In this document: one piece after another, positions 45,074-55,300 of the stretch
How positions within the stretch are numbered: the stretch's first letter is position 1
Layout: every line of letters begins with the position of its first letter
NCBI RefSeq assembly: GCF_017488845.2
Contig: NZ_CP083370.1
Location: 124,001 to 188,000 of the forward strand
DNA: 64,000 nucleotides
Origin: Ensifer canadensis
GTDB taxonomy: Bacteria; Pseudomonadota; Alphaproteobacteria; Rhizobiales; Rhizobiaceae
Reading direction: 5' to 3'
Notes under the pieces: model-generated
The model's database searches: none
Told to the model about the DNA's origin: nothing
What the model saw: only the letters and a program-made list of their open reading frames with translations
Made by a program: the position numbers and the translations under genes

Positions 45074-45187
45074 CGGCCCGGTCTGCTCCAGCATTGCTAC
45101 ACCGAATTCGGCCACCTCGCCAAAGTCCTGACGTCGCTTTACTGGGCCGATCCGGCCAATCGCGCCGATGCGCCGGTGCTTTGGTAG
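45074..45187 (+). pseudogene. possible C-terminal remnant of an unknown gene
   Basis: A short frame ending at TAG 45187 reads CYTEFGHLAKVLTSLYWADP and on to NRADAPVLW. The even, protein-like composition suggests the tail of a lost gene, but there is no start or upstream part. I cannot identify the family, and it may be chance. Confidence 0.25.
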
Positions 45188-45302
45188 CGCCCGACGGCAG
45201 CAGTGACTGCGCAGAAGATTGCCGGCGCGCGGCAACGTTCTCTCCTCCGCGCTCCTCGGGCTTGACGCAAGGACCGATCGGTTAGCGCCGCGAACGGGTC
45301 TG

Positions 45303-45331
45303 GATCCTCGGGTCAAGCCCGAGGATGACGG
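45303..45331 (+). repeat. inverted-repeat element, GGATCCTCGGG type, left copy
   Basis: GGATCCTCGGGTCAAG and CCCGAGGATGAC make a short palindrome. The same element occurs in opposite orientation at 45542-45572. Its translation yields the DPRVKPEDD peptide found in spurious frames of many alphaproteobacterial genomes. Confidence 0.7.
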
Positions 45332-45541
45332 GTGGAGGGCCGGCTGAAGACAAATGCTACCGAAGTGATGCTCAAAGTGCGTTCAGTGCCCCATGTCGCG
45401 GTGCCGGAACGCTTCATTTTCCCCGACGGGAAGACGTTTCTCTGCGCCAGCGTTCGCGACGCGGACAGGCACCAAGGGAAGCCTGCCAGAGTAGAAGACG
45501 CACCTATTCTCGGATCAAAAGGAAATCGGCTCGTCCTCCGA

Positions 45542-45572
45542 CAGTCATCCTCGGGCTTGACCCGAGGATCCA
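45542..45572 (-). repeat. inverted-repeat element, GGATCCTCGGG type, right copy
   Basis: GTCATCCTCGGGCTTG and ACCCGAGGATCCA match the left copy at 45303 in inverted orientation. The two bracket a 210-bp segment without a supported gene, just upstream of the GIY-YIG gene. Confidence 0.7.
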
Positions 45573-45715
45573 TGCGCCCGAGCAATAACGCAAGGGTGTA
45601 TTGCGAGGATCATTGGTCCTCTCTTATCCCGGTTGTTTTCCCGCATCACCAATGCATCTCGCCACTCCGATCTGGACTTGACCAGAACGAGCAGCGGCCA
45701 TCACTATTCGCGCGC

Positions 45716-46000
45716 ATGGCGGGCTATGTCTACATCGTGACCAATCAGAAGAAAGGGACGCTCTACATCGGCGTAACATCCGATCTTGCGCGCCGGATCT
45801 ATGAGCATCGCGAAGGCTTGATGCCCGGGTTCACTTCAAAATACGGGTGCGCCCGGTTGGTTTGGTACGAAGAGCACCTTCAGATCGGCTCTGCAATCCA
45901 GCGTGAGAAATCTCTGAAGCGCTGGTATCGCCAATGGAAACTCGACCTGATCGAGCGCATGAATCCGGACTGGCGCGATCTCTATGAGGAATTGTGGTGA
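45716..46000 (+). CDS. GIY-YIG domain nuclease-like protein
   Basis: This 94-residue protein is a stand-alone GIY-YIG domain of the UPF0213/YhbQ type. The paired motif reads YVYIVTNQKKGTLYIGVTSD, followed by the active-site Arg in LARRIYEHREG and the late Glu/Lys-rich REKSLKRWYRQWK. It starts at ATG 45716 (MAGYVYIV); the longer open frame to the left runs through repeats. The role is unknown but the fold is that of DNA-cleaving enzymes. Confidence 0.9.
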   Translation: MAGYVYIVTNQKKGTLYIGVTSDLARRIYEHREGLMPGFTSKYGCARLVWYEEHLQIGSAIQREKSLKRWYRQWKLDLIERMNPDWRDLYEELW

Positions 46001-46077
46001 CAAATTGGCGAGGGTCGCTTCTGCGGCACCTTATGTCGCGATGTAGCCAACTCATCTGAGATTTCCAACAAACGAAA

Positions 46078-46099
46078 ACAGGCTCCGTGAGGAGCCTGT
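46078..46099 (-). terminator. terminator of the beta-oxidation operon
   Basis: ACAGGCTCC and GGAGCCTGT form a nine-bp stem with a GTGA loop (TCAC on the minus strand), followed on the minus strand by TTTTCGTTTG. It lies 21 bases after the stop of the fadB-like gene. Confidence 0.85.
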
Positions 46100-46120
46100 C
46101 TGCATGTTCGGTGGGATCTT

Positions 46121-48337
46121 TTACGCCGCCTGCTTCTTCTCGCCGTAGGGGTCGAAGCGGCCGTAGAAGGTTTCGCCGCGTTCGGCCATTTCCTTCAGCA
46201 GTGCCGTCGGCTTGAAGTGGCTGCCATAGTCCTTGGCAAGCTTCTCGCACATCTTGACGAAGGCCTTGGCGCCCATGCCGTCGATGTAGGAGAGAGTGCC
46301 GCCGGTGTAGGGCGCAAAGCCGAAGCCGAGGATCGAGCCGACGTCGGCTTCGCGCGGATCGGTGACGATGCCTTCTTCCATGGTGCGGGCCGCTTCGAGC
46401 GCGATCGTTGCCAGGAAGCGCTGCTTCAGCACCTCGACGTCGATCTTGTCGGCATTCTCTTGCGGATAGAGCGTCTTAAGCTCCGGCCACAGGTACTTCT
46501 TCGCGGGCTTTGCCGGATATTCGTAGAAGCCCTTGCCGTTCTTGCGGCCGCGACGGTCGAGGTCGTCGACCATCTTGTTGATCAGCGCCATGTGCTTGGG
46601 ATCGACGGCCTTTTCGCCGAGATCGGCGACGGTGGCTTTCAGGATCTTCTGGCTGAGGTCGATTGCCACTTCGTCATTGAGCGACAGCGGGCCAACCGGC
46701 ATGCCGGCCATCTTGGCGGCATTTTCGATCATCGCCGGCGGCACGCCCTCGATCAGCATGTCATAGGCTTCGTGGATGTAGCGGAAGACGCAGCGGTTGA
46801 CGTAGAAGCCGCGCGTGTCGTTGACGACGATCGGCGTCTTCCTGATCGCGGCGACATAGTCGAGCGCGACGGCGAGCGCCTTGTCGCCGGTCTCCTTGCC
46901 GAGGATCACTTCCGTCAGCATCATCTTCTCGACCGGCGAGAAGAAGTGGATGCCGATGAACTGGCCGGCACGCTTCGAGTTCTTCGCAAGGCCGGTGATC
47001 GGCAGCGTCGAGGTGTTGGAGGCAAAGATCGTGTCTTCGCCGATAACCGCTTCCACCTTCTCGATCACGTCCTTCTTGACCTGGCGGTCTTCGAACACGG
47101 CTTCGACGACGAGCCCGACATCCTTCAGGTCGTTGTAGTCTGCGGAGGGCGTGATGCGCGCAAGCAGCGCTTCGCCTTCTTCCTTGGTCAGGCGGCCCTT
47201 GCCGACCGAATCCTTGACCAGGCCCTCCGAATGGGCCTTGCCCTTGGTCGCCGCTTCCATGTCGCGGTCGATCAGCGTGACGGCGATGCCGGCGGCGGCC
47301 GTCACATAGGCGATCGAGGCGCCCATGAAGCCGGCGCCGACGACGCCGACATGCTTGAACTCGGACTTCGGCACGCCGGCCGGGCGGCGGGCACCCTTGC
47401 CGAGTTCCTGCATCGAGACGAACAGCGAGCGGATCATCGAGAAGGCTTCGGTCGTCTGAAGGATCTCGGTGAAGTAGCGCTGTTCGATCTTCAGAGCCGT
47501 GTCGAAGGGGACCTGCAGGCCCTCATAGACGCATTTGAGGATCGCGATCGCGCCTGGGTAGTTGCCTTGCGTCTCGCGGCGCAGGATACCGGAGGCAGCC
47601 GGCCAGAGCTGGGCCGAGGCCGGGGTCCAGATGCCGCCGCCGGGTACCTTGTAGCCCTTTTCGTCCCAGGGCTGGACCGGCTTCAGGCCGTTCTTGATCA
47701 TCGCCTTGGCAGCCTCGACCAGCTTGTCGGCGTCGACGACTTCATGCACCAGGCCAAGCGCCTTGGCGCGCGCCGCGGTCAGCGACGAGCCGGTGGTCAT
47801 CATCTGCAGCGCGTCCTGCGCGTTGGTCAGGCGCGGCACGCGCTGGGTGCCGCCGGCGCCGGGGAAGATACCGACCTTGACTTCAGGCAGGGCGATCTTG
47901 ACCGACTTGGAGTTCGAGGCGACGCGGCCGTGGCAGGCGAGCGAAAGCTCGAAGGCGCCGCCCATGCAGGTGCCGTTGATCGCCGACACCCACGGCTTGC
48001 CGGAGGTTTCGAGCTTGCGGAACAAGCCGGTCATGCGGCCGACGAGGTCGAAAAGCTTCTGGGCGGCGTTATCAGGGTCCTTCTTCTTTTCTTCCTGCTG
48101 GAAGGTGAACATCGACTTGATCATCGAGAGGTCAGCGCCGCCGGAGAACGACGACTTGCCCGACGTGAAGACGACGCCCTTGACGGCGGCATCGGCCGTC
48201 GTCTCGTCGACGATGGCGTTCAGCTCTTCCATCACCTCCTGGGTGAAGACGTTCATCGACTTCTCAGGCATGTCCCAGGTGACCAGGGCAATGCCGTCGG
48301 CATCGGTCTCGATCTTGAAATTGGTATACTTCGTCAT
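46121..48337 (-). CDS. fadB: fatty acid oxidation multifunctional protein (enoyl-CoA hydratase / 3-hydroxyacyl-CoA dehydrogenase)
   Basis: This 738-residue protein carries an N-terminal enoyl-CoA hydratase domain (about 1-200; TSGKSSFSGGADLSMIKSM, TCMGGAFELSLACHG, EVKVGIFPGAGGTQR) and a C-terminal NAD-dependent 3-hydroxyacyl-CoA dehydrogenase (about 330-700; HVGVVGAGFMGASIA, HFFSPVEKMMLTEV, VNDTRGFYVNR, GFGFAPYTGG). It runs steps two and three of beta-oxidation. ATG 48337 (MTKYTNFKIE) follows GAGGGGGAG. It is last in the order thiolase, lipoprotein, fadB, with an 11-base gap before it. Confidence 0.93.
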   Translation of the reverse strand: MTKYTNFKIETDADGIALVTWDMPEKSMNVFTQEVMEELNAIVDETTADAAVKGVVFTSGKSSFSGGADLSMIKSMFTFQQEEKKKDPDNAAQKLFDLVGRMTGLFRKLETSGKPWVSAINGTCMGGAFELSLACHGRVASNSKSVKIALPEVKVGIFPGAGGTQRVPRLTNAQDALQMMTTGSSLTAARAKALGLVHEVVDADKLVEAAKAMIKNGLKPVQPWDEKGYKVPGGGIWTPASAQLWPAASGILRRETQGNYPGAIAILKCVYEGLQVPFDTALKIEQRYFTEILQTTEAFSMIRSLFVSMQELGKGARRPAGVPKSEFKHVGVVGAGFMGASIAYVTAAAGIAVTLIDRDMEAATKGKAHSEGLVKDSVGKGRLTKEEGEALLARITPSADYNDLKDVGLVVEAVFEDRQVKKDVIEKVEAVIGEDTIFASNTSTLPITGLAKNSKRAGQFIGIHFFSPVEKMMLTEVILGKETGDKALAVALDYVAAIRKTPIVVNDTRGFYVNRCVFRYIHEAYDMLIEGVPPAMIENAAKMAGMPVGPLSLNDEVAIDLSQKILKATVADLGEKAVDPKHMALINKMVDDLDRRGRKNGKGFYEYPAKPAKKYLWPELKTLYPQENADKIDVEVLKQRFLATIALEAARTMEEGIVTDPREADVGSILGFGFAPYTGGTLSYIDGMGAKAFVKMCEKLAKDYGSHFKPTALLKEMAERGETFYGRFDPYGEKKQAA

Positions 48338-48348
48338 GGTTCTCCCCC

Positions 48349-48759
48349 TCAGTAGAGAATGGGTTCGATGCGCAGCGAGATATTCGATCCGCCGCTGTAA
48401 CGTTGTTTGGTGGTGTTGGTGGCGATCAGCCTGCCGTCGCGCTCGACGCTGATGGTGAAGCCGGCATCGGCGGCCTTGTCGAGTTCGGGCTTCGGCACCT
48501 GCAGCACGAAGGGCACACGGTTTGCCTTGCCGTCGCTCGAAACGGACGTTTCGGCGATCAGCTTGGCGGCCACATCCATCACGCCCTGCTCCTCGAGCCG
48601 GATGGTGACGGTGCCTGCCGGAACCGGGCCGTTGGCGACATTGGAGATCGCACCGGTCAGCGTGAAGCTGTCGCCGCCTTCGTCTTCGGAGACGCAAGCT
48701 GAGACTGCAAGCAGCCCCAGCCCCATCAGCCCGAGAAGCGTGCGGCGCGTGGCTACCAT
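48349..48759 (-). CDS. YbaY/YscW-family lipoprotein
   Basis: This 136-residue protein has a lipoprotein signal ([20 protein letters not shown]) with Cys at the lipobox AVSAC. The domain that follows ([29 protein letters not shown], then [13 protein letters not shown] and a closing SLRIEPILY) fits the YbaY family (PF09619). Its function is not known. It begins two bases after the thiolase stop and ends 11 bases before fadB, so it is translated inside a beta-oxidation operon. Confidence 0.82.
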   Translation of the reverse strand: MVATRRTLLGLMGLGLLAVSACVSEDEGGDSFTLTGAISNVANGPVPAGTVTIRLEEQGVMDVAAKLIAETSVSSDGKANRVPFVLQVPKPELDKAADAGFTISVERDGRLIATNTTKQRYSGGSNISLRIEPILY

Positions 48760-48761
48760 CG

Positions 48762-49970
<1,209 letters not shown>

Positions 49971-50019
49971 GTCTCATCTCCCTTTCGGCAGCACCTGATG
50001 GTGCCGCCCGTCAAACACT

Positions 50020-50120
50020 TACAGCGCGGCGCGTCAGACGCGCTAAGGACGCTGTAACACTTTAAACTTGCTGCATAATTTTACGCCTAGATCGGATCCG
50101 ATTTAAGGAATCATGCAGTA
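50020..50120 (-). repeat. two-palindrome intergenic element, copy A6 (RIME-like)
   Basis: TTACAGCGCGGCGCGTC and GACGCGCTAAGGACGCTGTAA make the first palindrome. The second has outer arms CTGCATAATTTTACGCCTAG and GATTTAAGGAATCATGCAG with a GATCGGATCC centre. It lies between the acyl-CoA dehydrogenase and thiolase genes. Confidence 0.85.
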
Positions 50121-50140
50121 GAAATCGGAACGCGGCGAAA

Positions 50141-51937
50141 TCAGAACGCCGCCGCGTCGAGCGCCATCAGCGTGTCGGCGCCAGTCTCGATGCGGGCCTT
50201 GCGCAGCGCCGTTTCCGGCAGAATTCTCTCCATGAAGAACGTCGCGGTAATCAGCTTGTTCTTCAGATAGTCCGCGCGTGCCGTTTCGCCAGAGGCCAGT
50301 TTTTCCTCGGCGGTCTTGGCGATCTTCGCCCACATGTAGCCGAGCACGACCAGACCGAAGAGGTGCATGTAGTCGGTCGAGCCGGCGCCGGCATTGTCGG
50401 GCTTGGCCATGGCGTTCTGCATGAACCACATGGTGGACGCCTGCAGGTCGTTGAGGCCTTTCTTCAGCGCCTTGGTGTAGGTGGAAAGCTTCTCGTTACC
50501 GCGGTTTTCCTCGCAGAAATCGCCGATTTCCTTGAACAGCGCCATGACGGCACGGCCGCCGTTGAGGCCGAGCTTGCGGCCGACGAGGTCGAGCGCCTGG
50601 ATGCCGTTGGCACCTTCGTAGATCATCGCGATGCGGGCATCGCGGACATACTGGCTCATGCCGTGTTCTTCGATGTAGCCGTGACCGCCGAACATCTGCT
50701 GCGCCATGACCGCGTGGTCGAAGCCCTTGTCGGTCAGGACGCCCTTGAGGATCGGCGTCATCAGGCCGAGGATGTCGTCGGCCGTCTGGCGGTCGGCGTC
50801 ATTGTCGGAGCGGTGGGCGATATCGGATTTGAGAGCAGTCCAAAGGGTAAAGGCGCGTCCGGCCTCGTTGAAGGCGCGGATCGTCATCAGCGTGCGGCGC
50901 ACATCCGGATGCACGATGATCGGGTCGGCCTTTTTGTCCGGCGCCTTCGGGCCGGAAAGCGAGCGGCCCTGGATGCGGTCGCGGGCATAGTTGGCGGCGT
51001 TCTGGTAGGCGATTTCGGCGACCGACAGGCCCTGCAGGCCGACACCGAGACGGGCTTCGTTCATCATCACGAACATGGCGTTGAGGCCTTTGTTCTCCGT
51101 GCCGATGAGGTAGCCTTCCGCCTCGTCATAGTTCATGACGCAGGTCGAGTTGCCGTGAATCCCCATCTTGTGCTCGATGGCGCCGCAGGAGACGCCATTG
51201 CGCTCGCCCGGCTCGCCGTCGGCGGTGAGCTTGAACTTCGGCACGATGAACAGGGAAATGCCCTTCACGCCATCCGGCGCGCCCTCGATGCGGGCAAGCA
51301 CCAAATGGATGATGTTCTGCGACATGTCGTGTTCGCCGGCGGAGATGAAGATCTTCTGGCCGGAAATCTTGTAGGCGCCGTTGCCATCGGGCACGGCCTT
51401 GCTGCGCAGGAGGCCGAGGTCGGTGCCGCAATGCGGCTCCGTCAGGTTCATCGTGCCGGTCCAGGTGCCGTCCACCATCTTCGGCAGATAGGCCCGCTTC
51501 TGCTCATCCGAGCCATGGACGAGGATCGCAGCGATCGCGCCCTGGGTCAGGCCGGGATACATCGTCAGCGCCATGTTGGCCGAGGACATATATTCGCCGA
51601 CGGCGGTGTGCAGCGTGTAGGGCAGGCCCTGGCCGCCGAATTCCTCTGGCACCGAAAGCCCGAGCCAGCCGCCTTCGCGGTAGAGATCAAAAGCCTGCTT
51701 GAAGCCCTTGGGCACGCTGACCGAGCCGTCGTCGTGCCGCTTGCAGCCTTCCTGGTCGCCGGAAAGATTGACCGGAAACAGCACTTCTTCCGCAAGCTTG
51801 GCGGCTTCGCCGACGATTGCTTCGATCATGTCGGGCGTCGCATCGGCAAAGCCGGGAAGGTTGTTGTATCGCTCGATGCCGAGCACGTCGTTCAGAATGA
51901 AGAGAGTATCGTCTACCGGTGCCTTGTAGGTGGGCAT
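50141..51937 (-). CDS. acyl-CoA dehydrogenase
   Basis: This 598-residue flavoprotein starts beta-oxidation by forming the trans-2-enoyl-CoA. It belongs to the long acyl-CoA dehydrogenases with an extra C-terminal domain, as in DmdC and similar proteins. FAD and substrate regions include LTEPHCGTDLGLLRSKA, KISGQKIFISAGEHDMSQN and QMFGGHGYIEEHG, and the catalytic Glu lies in AMIYEGANGIQALDLVGRKL. ATG 51937 (MPTYKAPV) follows GAGGAAA. A 26-bp operator identical to that before the nitronate monooxygenase gene lies about 120 bases upstream. Confidence 0.93.
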   Translation of the reverse strand: MPTYKAPVDDTLFILNDVLGIERYNNLPGFADATPDMIEAIVGEAAKLAEEVLFPVNLSGDQEGCKRHDDGSVSVPKGFKQAFDLYREGGWLGLSVPEEFGGQGLPYTLHTAVGEYMSSANMALTMYPGLTQGAIAAILVHGSDEQKRAYLPKMVDGTWTGTMNLTEPHCGTDLGLLRSKAVPDGNGAYKISGQKIFISAGEHDMSQNIIHLVLARIEGAPDGVKGISLFIVPKFKLTADGEPGERNGVSCGAIEHKMGIHGNSTCVMNYDEAEGYLIGTENKGLNAMFVMMNEARLGVGLQGLSVAEIAYQNAANYARDRIQGRSLSGPKAPDKKADPIIVHPDVRRTLMTIRAFNEAGRAFTLWTALKSDIAHRSDNDADRQTADDILGLMTPILKGVLTDKGFDHAVMAQQMFGGHGYIEEHGMSQYVRDARIAMIYEGANGIQALDLVGRKLGLNGGRAVMALFKEIGDFCEENRGNEKLSTYTKALKKGLNDLQASTMWFMQNAMAKPDNAGAGSTDYMHLFGLVVLGYMWAKIAKTAEEKLASGETARADYLKNKLITATFFMERILPETALRKARIETGADTLMALDAAAF

Positions 51938-52057
51938 TCTTTCCTCGCCTTTTTCGCTTTCGGATCGCCGCCTCCAAGCGGCCGACGTCCGGTTGCAACA
52001 TGCCGAATGCGCCGCCATCTGAGGGCGGTCTCGCATCGTTGGCAGGATGCTACAAAA

Positions 52058-52083
52058 TTTTGACGTTTGCGTAAACGTCAAAA
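52058..52083. promoter_or_regulatory. 26-bp palindromic operator upstream of acyl-CoA dehydrogenase gene
   Basis: The arms TTTTGACGTTTGC and GTAAACGTCAAAA are the same as at 17588-17613 in all 26 bases. The site lies 121 bases before the acyl-CoA dehydrogenase start, in the gap to divergent podJ. Confidence 0.7.
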
Positions 52084-52192
52084 ATACCGCCCGATCGAAG
52101 TTTCGCTTGCGGATAAAAGGCGCGGTGAAATCGCCGCCGCACAACACTCTCCATCAGCTAGCACTGTCAAATCGTTAAAAAATCCGCGCCGG

Positions 52193-52208
52193 TTAACGGC
52201 TTGTTTAC
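52193..52208 (+). promoter_or_regulatory. CtrA-like box upstream of podJ
   Basis: TTAA-CGGCTTG-TTTAC matches TTAA-N7-TTAAC with one mismatch. It lies 164 bases before the podJ start codon, in AT-rich DNA likely to hold the promoter. Confidence 0.4.
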
Positions 52209-52371
52209 CACGTTTAATGAAAGGTGCGTGTTGAGATGGTCAAAGCTGCAACCGGTCCGGTCCTCGCATTGTTGTAGCTTTGCCCACGTCGCAAGTGCCG
52301 CAGGGGTGAAGGAAGCCGTTTCCTTCCGTGGCGACTTTCGAGATGGCCGACGGACAGGGGCGAAGAGCACA

Positions 52372-55300
52372 ATGAATGGATCGCGATCAAATCCTCAGCG
52401 CGCTGGTAGCCAGAGCTATGGCGAGCGGCCCTCTCTGGACGCCCTGAACCGCACGATTGAAGGGCTTGAAGCCCGGATCGAAGGCCTGATGAACGGAGCG
52501 GGACGCGAGCCGCCGGCCCGTCCAGTCGAGCGCGAGCGTGTCGCCCCCCGCGATATCCCATCCCCGCGTGATGCCGTCTCCGAAATCATGCAGCGCCAGC
52601 GGGCGCTTAGCACGTCGCGCGAGCGGCCACCCTTGAGAGACCGTTTGCCGCAACGCGAGCCGGATCGCCTGGCCCAGCGCGAGCCCGAGCGTTACGTCGA
52701 CGATATACGGCCCCAGCCGGTACGTGCGCCCGTCGCCCGGCCGGCGGCGGCCGTCAACGATATCGCCGAGGCACTCGTCGGATTGCGCCAGGACCTCAAG
52801 CGCGACATCACCGAAGGCGTCACCCGCGAGATGAACTCCCTGCGCGCCGAAATTCGCGGCATCAAGGTGCAGGCCCAGGACCACAGCTTCGCCGAGGACG
52901 TGCGCGGCGACATGCAGCGCCTTGCCGACAGCATCCAGCAGCTCGGCCGCCAGGCGTCGCCTGCCCAGGCGGATGCGCTGCGCAGCGACTTTGACGATCT
53001 GCGGGCGATGATCGACGGCTTGGCGCGCGAAGACAGCGTTCGCCGCATGGAAAGCCGCTGGAACGGCGTCGAGGATCGGTTGATCGCCTTTGACCAGAAC
53101 CGCGACGACGAGCTGGTGGCGCTGGCCTACCGTCTCGACGAGATCAAGTCGCAGATCGGGGCGCTGGGCAACAGCTCTGCGGTCGACGTGCTTGAAGACA
53201 AGATGATTGCGGTCGCCCAGGCGATCGAGATGCTCGGCCGCCAGATACAGCCGGACGACCGGCGCCTCGTGTCGCAGTTCGCTGACCTCGACGCGCGGCT
53301 TGACGAAATCAGCCGGGCGATTGCCGCCAACAGCCGCAGTGCCAGCGGCCTCGAGGGCGGGTTCGCCAATCGCCTGGAGACCAGGCTCGGCGACCTCTCG
53401 CGGCAGATCGACGGATTGTCCCGCCCTGTTGATTCCGGTCTCGGTGCCCGCCTCGAAGCCTTGGCCGCACGGGTTGAGGATCTCGCCGGCGAGAAGGCTG
53501 CGGCCGGACTGGAAGAACGCCTCGACCAGCTTTCCATGCTGATGGAGCGCAGCCACCGAAATGTCCAACCGGACCTGACGAACTACCTCAACGACATCTC
53601 CCGCAAGATCGAAGCGCTCGATCAAGGCAGCGTCAACGATGCTCTGGCCGAGCGGCTCGACTATCTCGCCCGCCGCATCGACGACCTCGACACGCTCAGC
53701 GCACACCCCGTCGCCGATCCGCGTTTCGACCGTCTTGAAGATCGCCTCGCTGGCATAGCGCAGCGGCTGGAAGAAACCTATGCGGCGCCGTTCGACGACC
53801 GCGCCGCGCTGCACAACCTCGAAGCGCAGATCGCCAACCTGTCGACCCTGGTCAGCCAGCCCCGCAGTGAGGCGGGTGCCGCCATGCCGGTGGAATTCGA
53901 GAGCCGCATGAATGCGCTCGAAGACTATTTCGCCACCAGCGACGAGTACATCGTCGAGGCCGCGCGGCAGGCGGCCGAGGCGGTGATGGAGGCATATTCC
54001 AGGAAGGGCATGCCTCAGTCGGCCGGTGGCGGCGATCTCGCGGCGATCTCGGCGCTGGCGGAAGACCTGCGCACGCTCGAAGATCTGAGCCGCTCCAGCG
54101 ACGAGCGCACGGCGCGCACCTTTGAAGCCCTGCATGAAACCCTCGTTCACATCGCCGACAAGCTCGAGCGTATCGAGGGCCGCGAGCCCGCCATGGCCGC
54201 GGCGCATTACGAGGCGCCGGTGGCGCGCGAAATTGCTGCGATGCCCAAGGCAGCTCAACCGGAATTCAACGACCCGTTCAGCGGCGCCGATCTCGATGAC
54301 CGCTATCAGGATCTGCAGCGCAACGTCCGCGCGCTCCAGGCGGAAGACGACGGCGTCATTGCCGCCGCCACCGCATCTGCGCATGCGACTGCGTTCGCCG
54401 GTGACGAAGGTCAGGTTTCGACCATCGAGCCCGATGGCGCGCGCGAACAGCCGGCTACCGCCCGCACGGGCCTGCTTGCTGACCTGACCCGGCGCTTTTC
54501 CGGGAAGCGTGCCGAGCCCGCACAGGAGCTGGCACGACAACTGGTCGAGCCCGCCCCCTCCATCGACCCATCCGAAATGCTGGCACCCGAAGAGGCCAAT
54601 CAGCTGCTCGAGCCGGGCTCTGGTGTTCCCGACGTCAAGAAGATTCTCGAGCGTGTTCGCGCCGGCCAGATGAACCGCGGCGGCAAACAGGCGGCAGACG
54701 GCGACAAGGCGGACTTTATCGCCGCCGCCCGCCGGGCAGCGCAGTTGGCGGTCGAGGAAGCCGATACGCTCAACAAGACCAAGGACGGTGGCGTTGCCAG
54801 CGGCGTTGGTGGTGCCTTTGCCCGCCATCGCCGCCCGATCTTGATGGCTGTCGGCGCCGTGCTGCTTGCGATCATGTCCTATCCGCTCGTCGGCGCCATG
54901 CTGAAGGGCAGCGATGCGCCCGTTGCCGAACCGGTGGCGATCATCGAACAGCAGTTGGCGCCCGTCGCTGAACAGCCGGCGATCGCCAACGCAACCAAGG
55001 TCGCGGGCGACCAGGCACCGGCGGCAGCCGCCGTAGCGACCGAAACACCGGTCGAAGCGCTGCAGCCCATTCCCGAAGCGCCGCTCGATTCCGTCGAGCA
55101 GCCGTCAAGCGCCGTTGAGACGCCAGCCGCCGCGACGCCACCGGCCGACACATCCGCATCGACGAAGGCGGTAAACGAAACGCAGGCGCCGTTGCTCCAG
55201 CCCGTGCCGGAAGCCAAGGGGCCGGTCGCCGCTTCGACGTTCCAGGCCGCCCCAGTCGATGCCGCGCAGGCCGGAACCTTTGCGCCGGTCGCAAAGGCTG

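Noticed and set aside
45313..45585. Minus-strand frame starting MLGRMDPRVKPEDD
   Set aside because: The DPRVKPEDD peptide is a known artefact of the GGATCCTCGGG repeat and is found in spurious frames of many genomes.
45332..45715. N-terminal extension of the GIY-YIG frame
   Set aside because: It reads through the inverted repeat and lacks any domain; the GIY-YIG family start is MAGYVYIV at 45716.
46217..48355. Long open frame opposite fadB (712 codons)
   Set aside because: It is antisense to a gene with intact enzyme motifs; the composition (Asp/Arg/Gly/His rich) is typical of frames opposite biased GC3 genes.
50363..52063. Long open frame opposite the acyl-CoA dehydrogenase gene
   Set aside because: Same reason: shadow of a real gene, no recognisable domain.
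52387..54828. 813-codon frame opposite podJ
   Set aside because: Shadow of the coiled-coil region of podJ; no domain or start signal.
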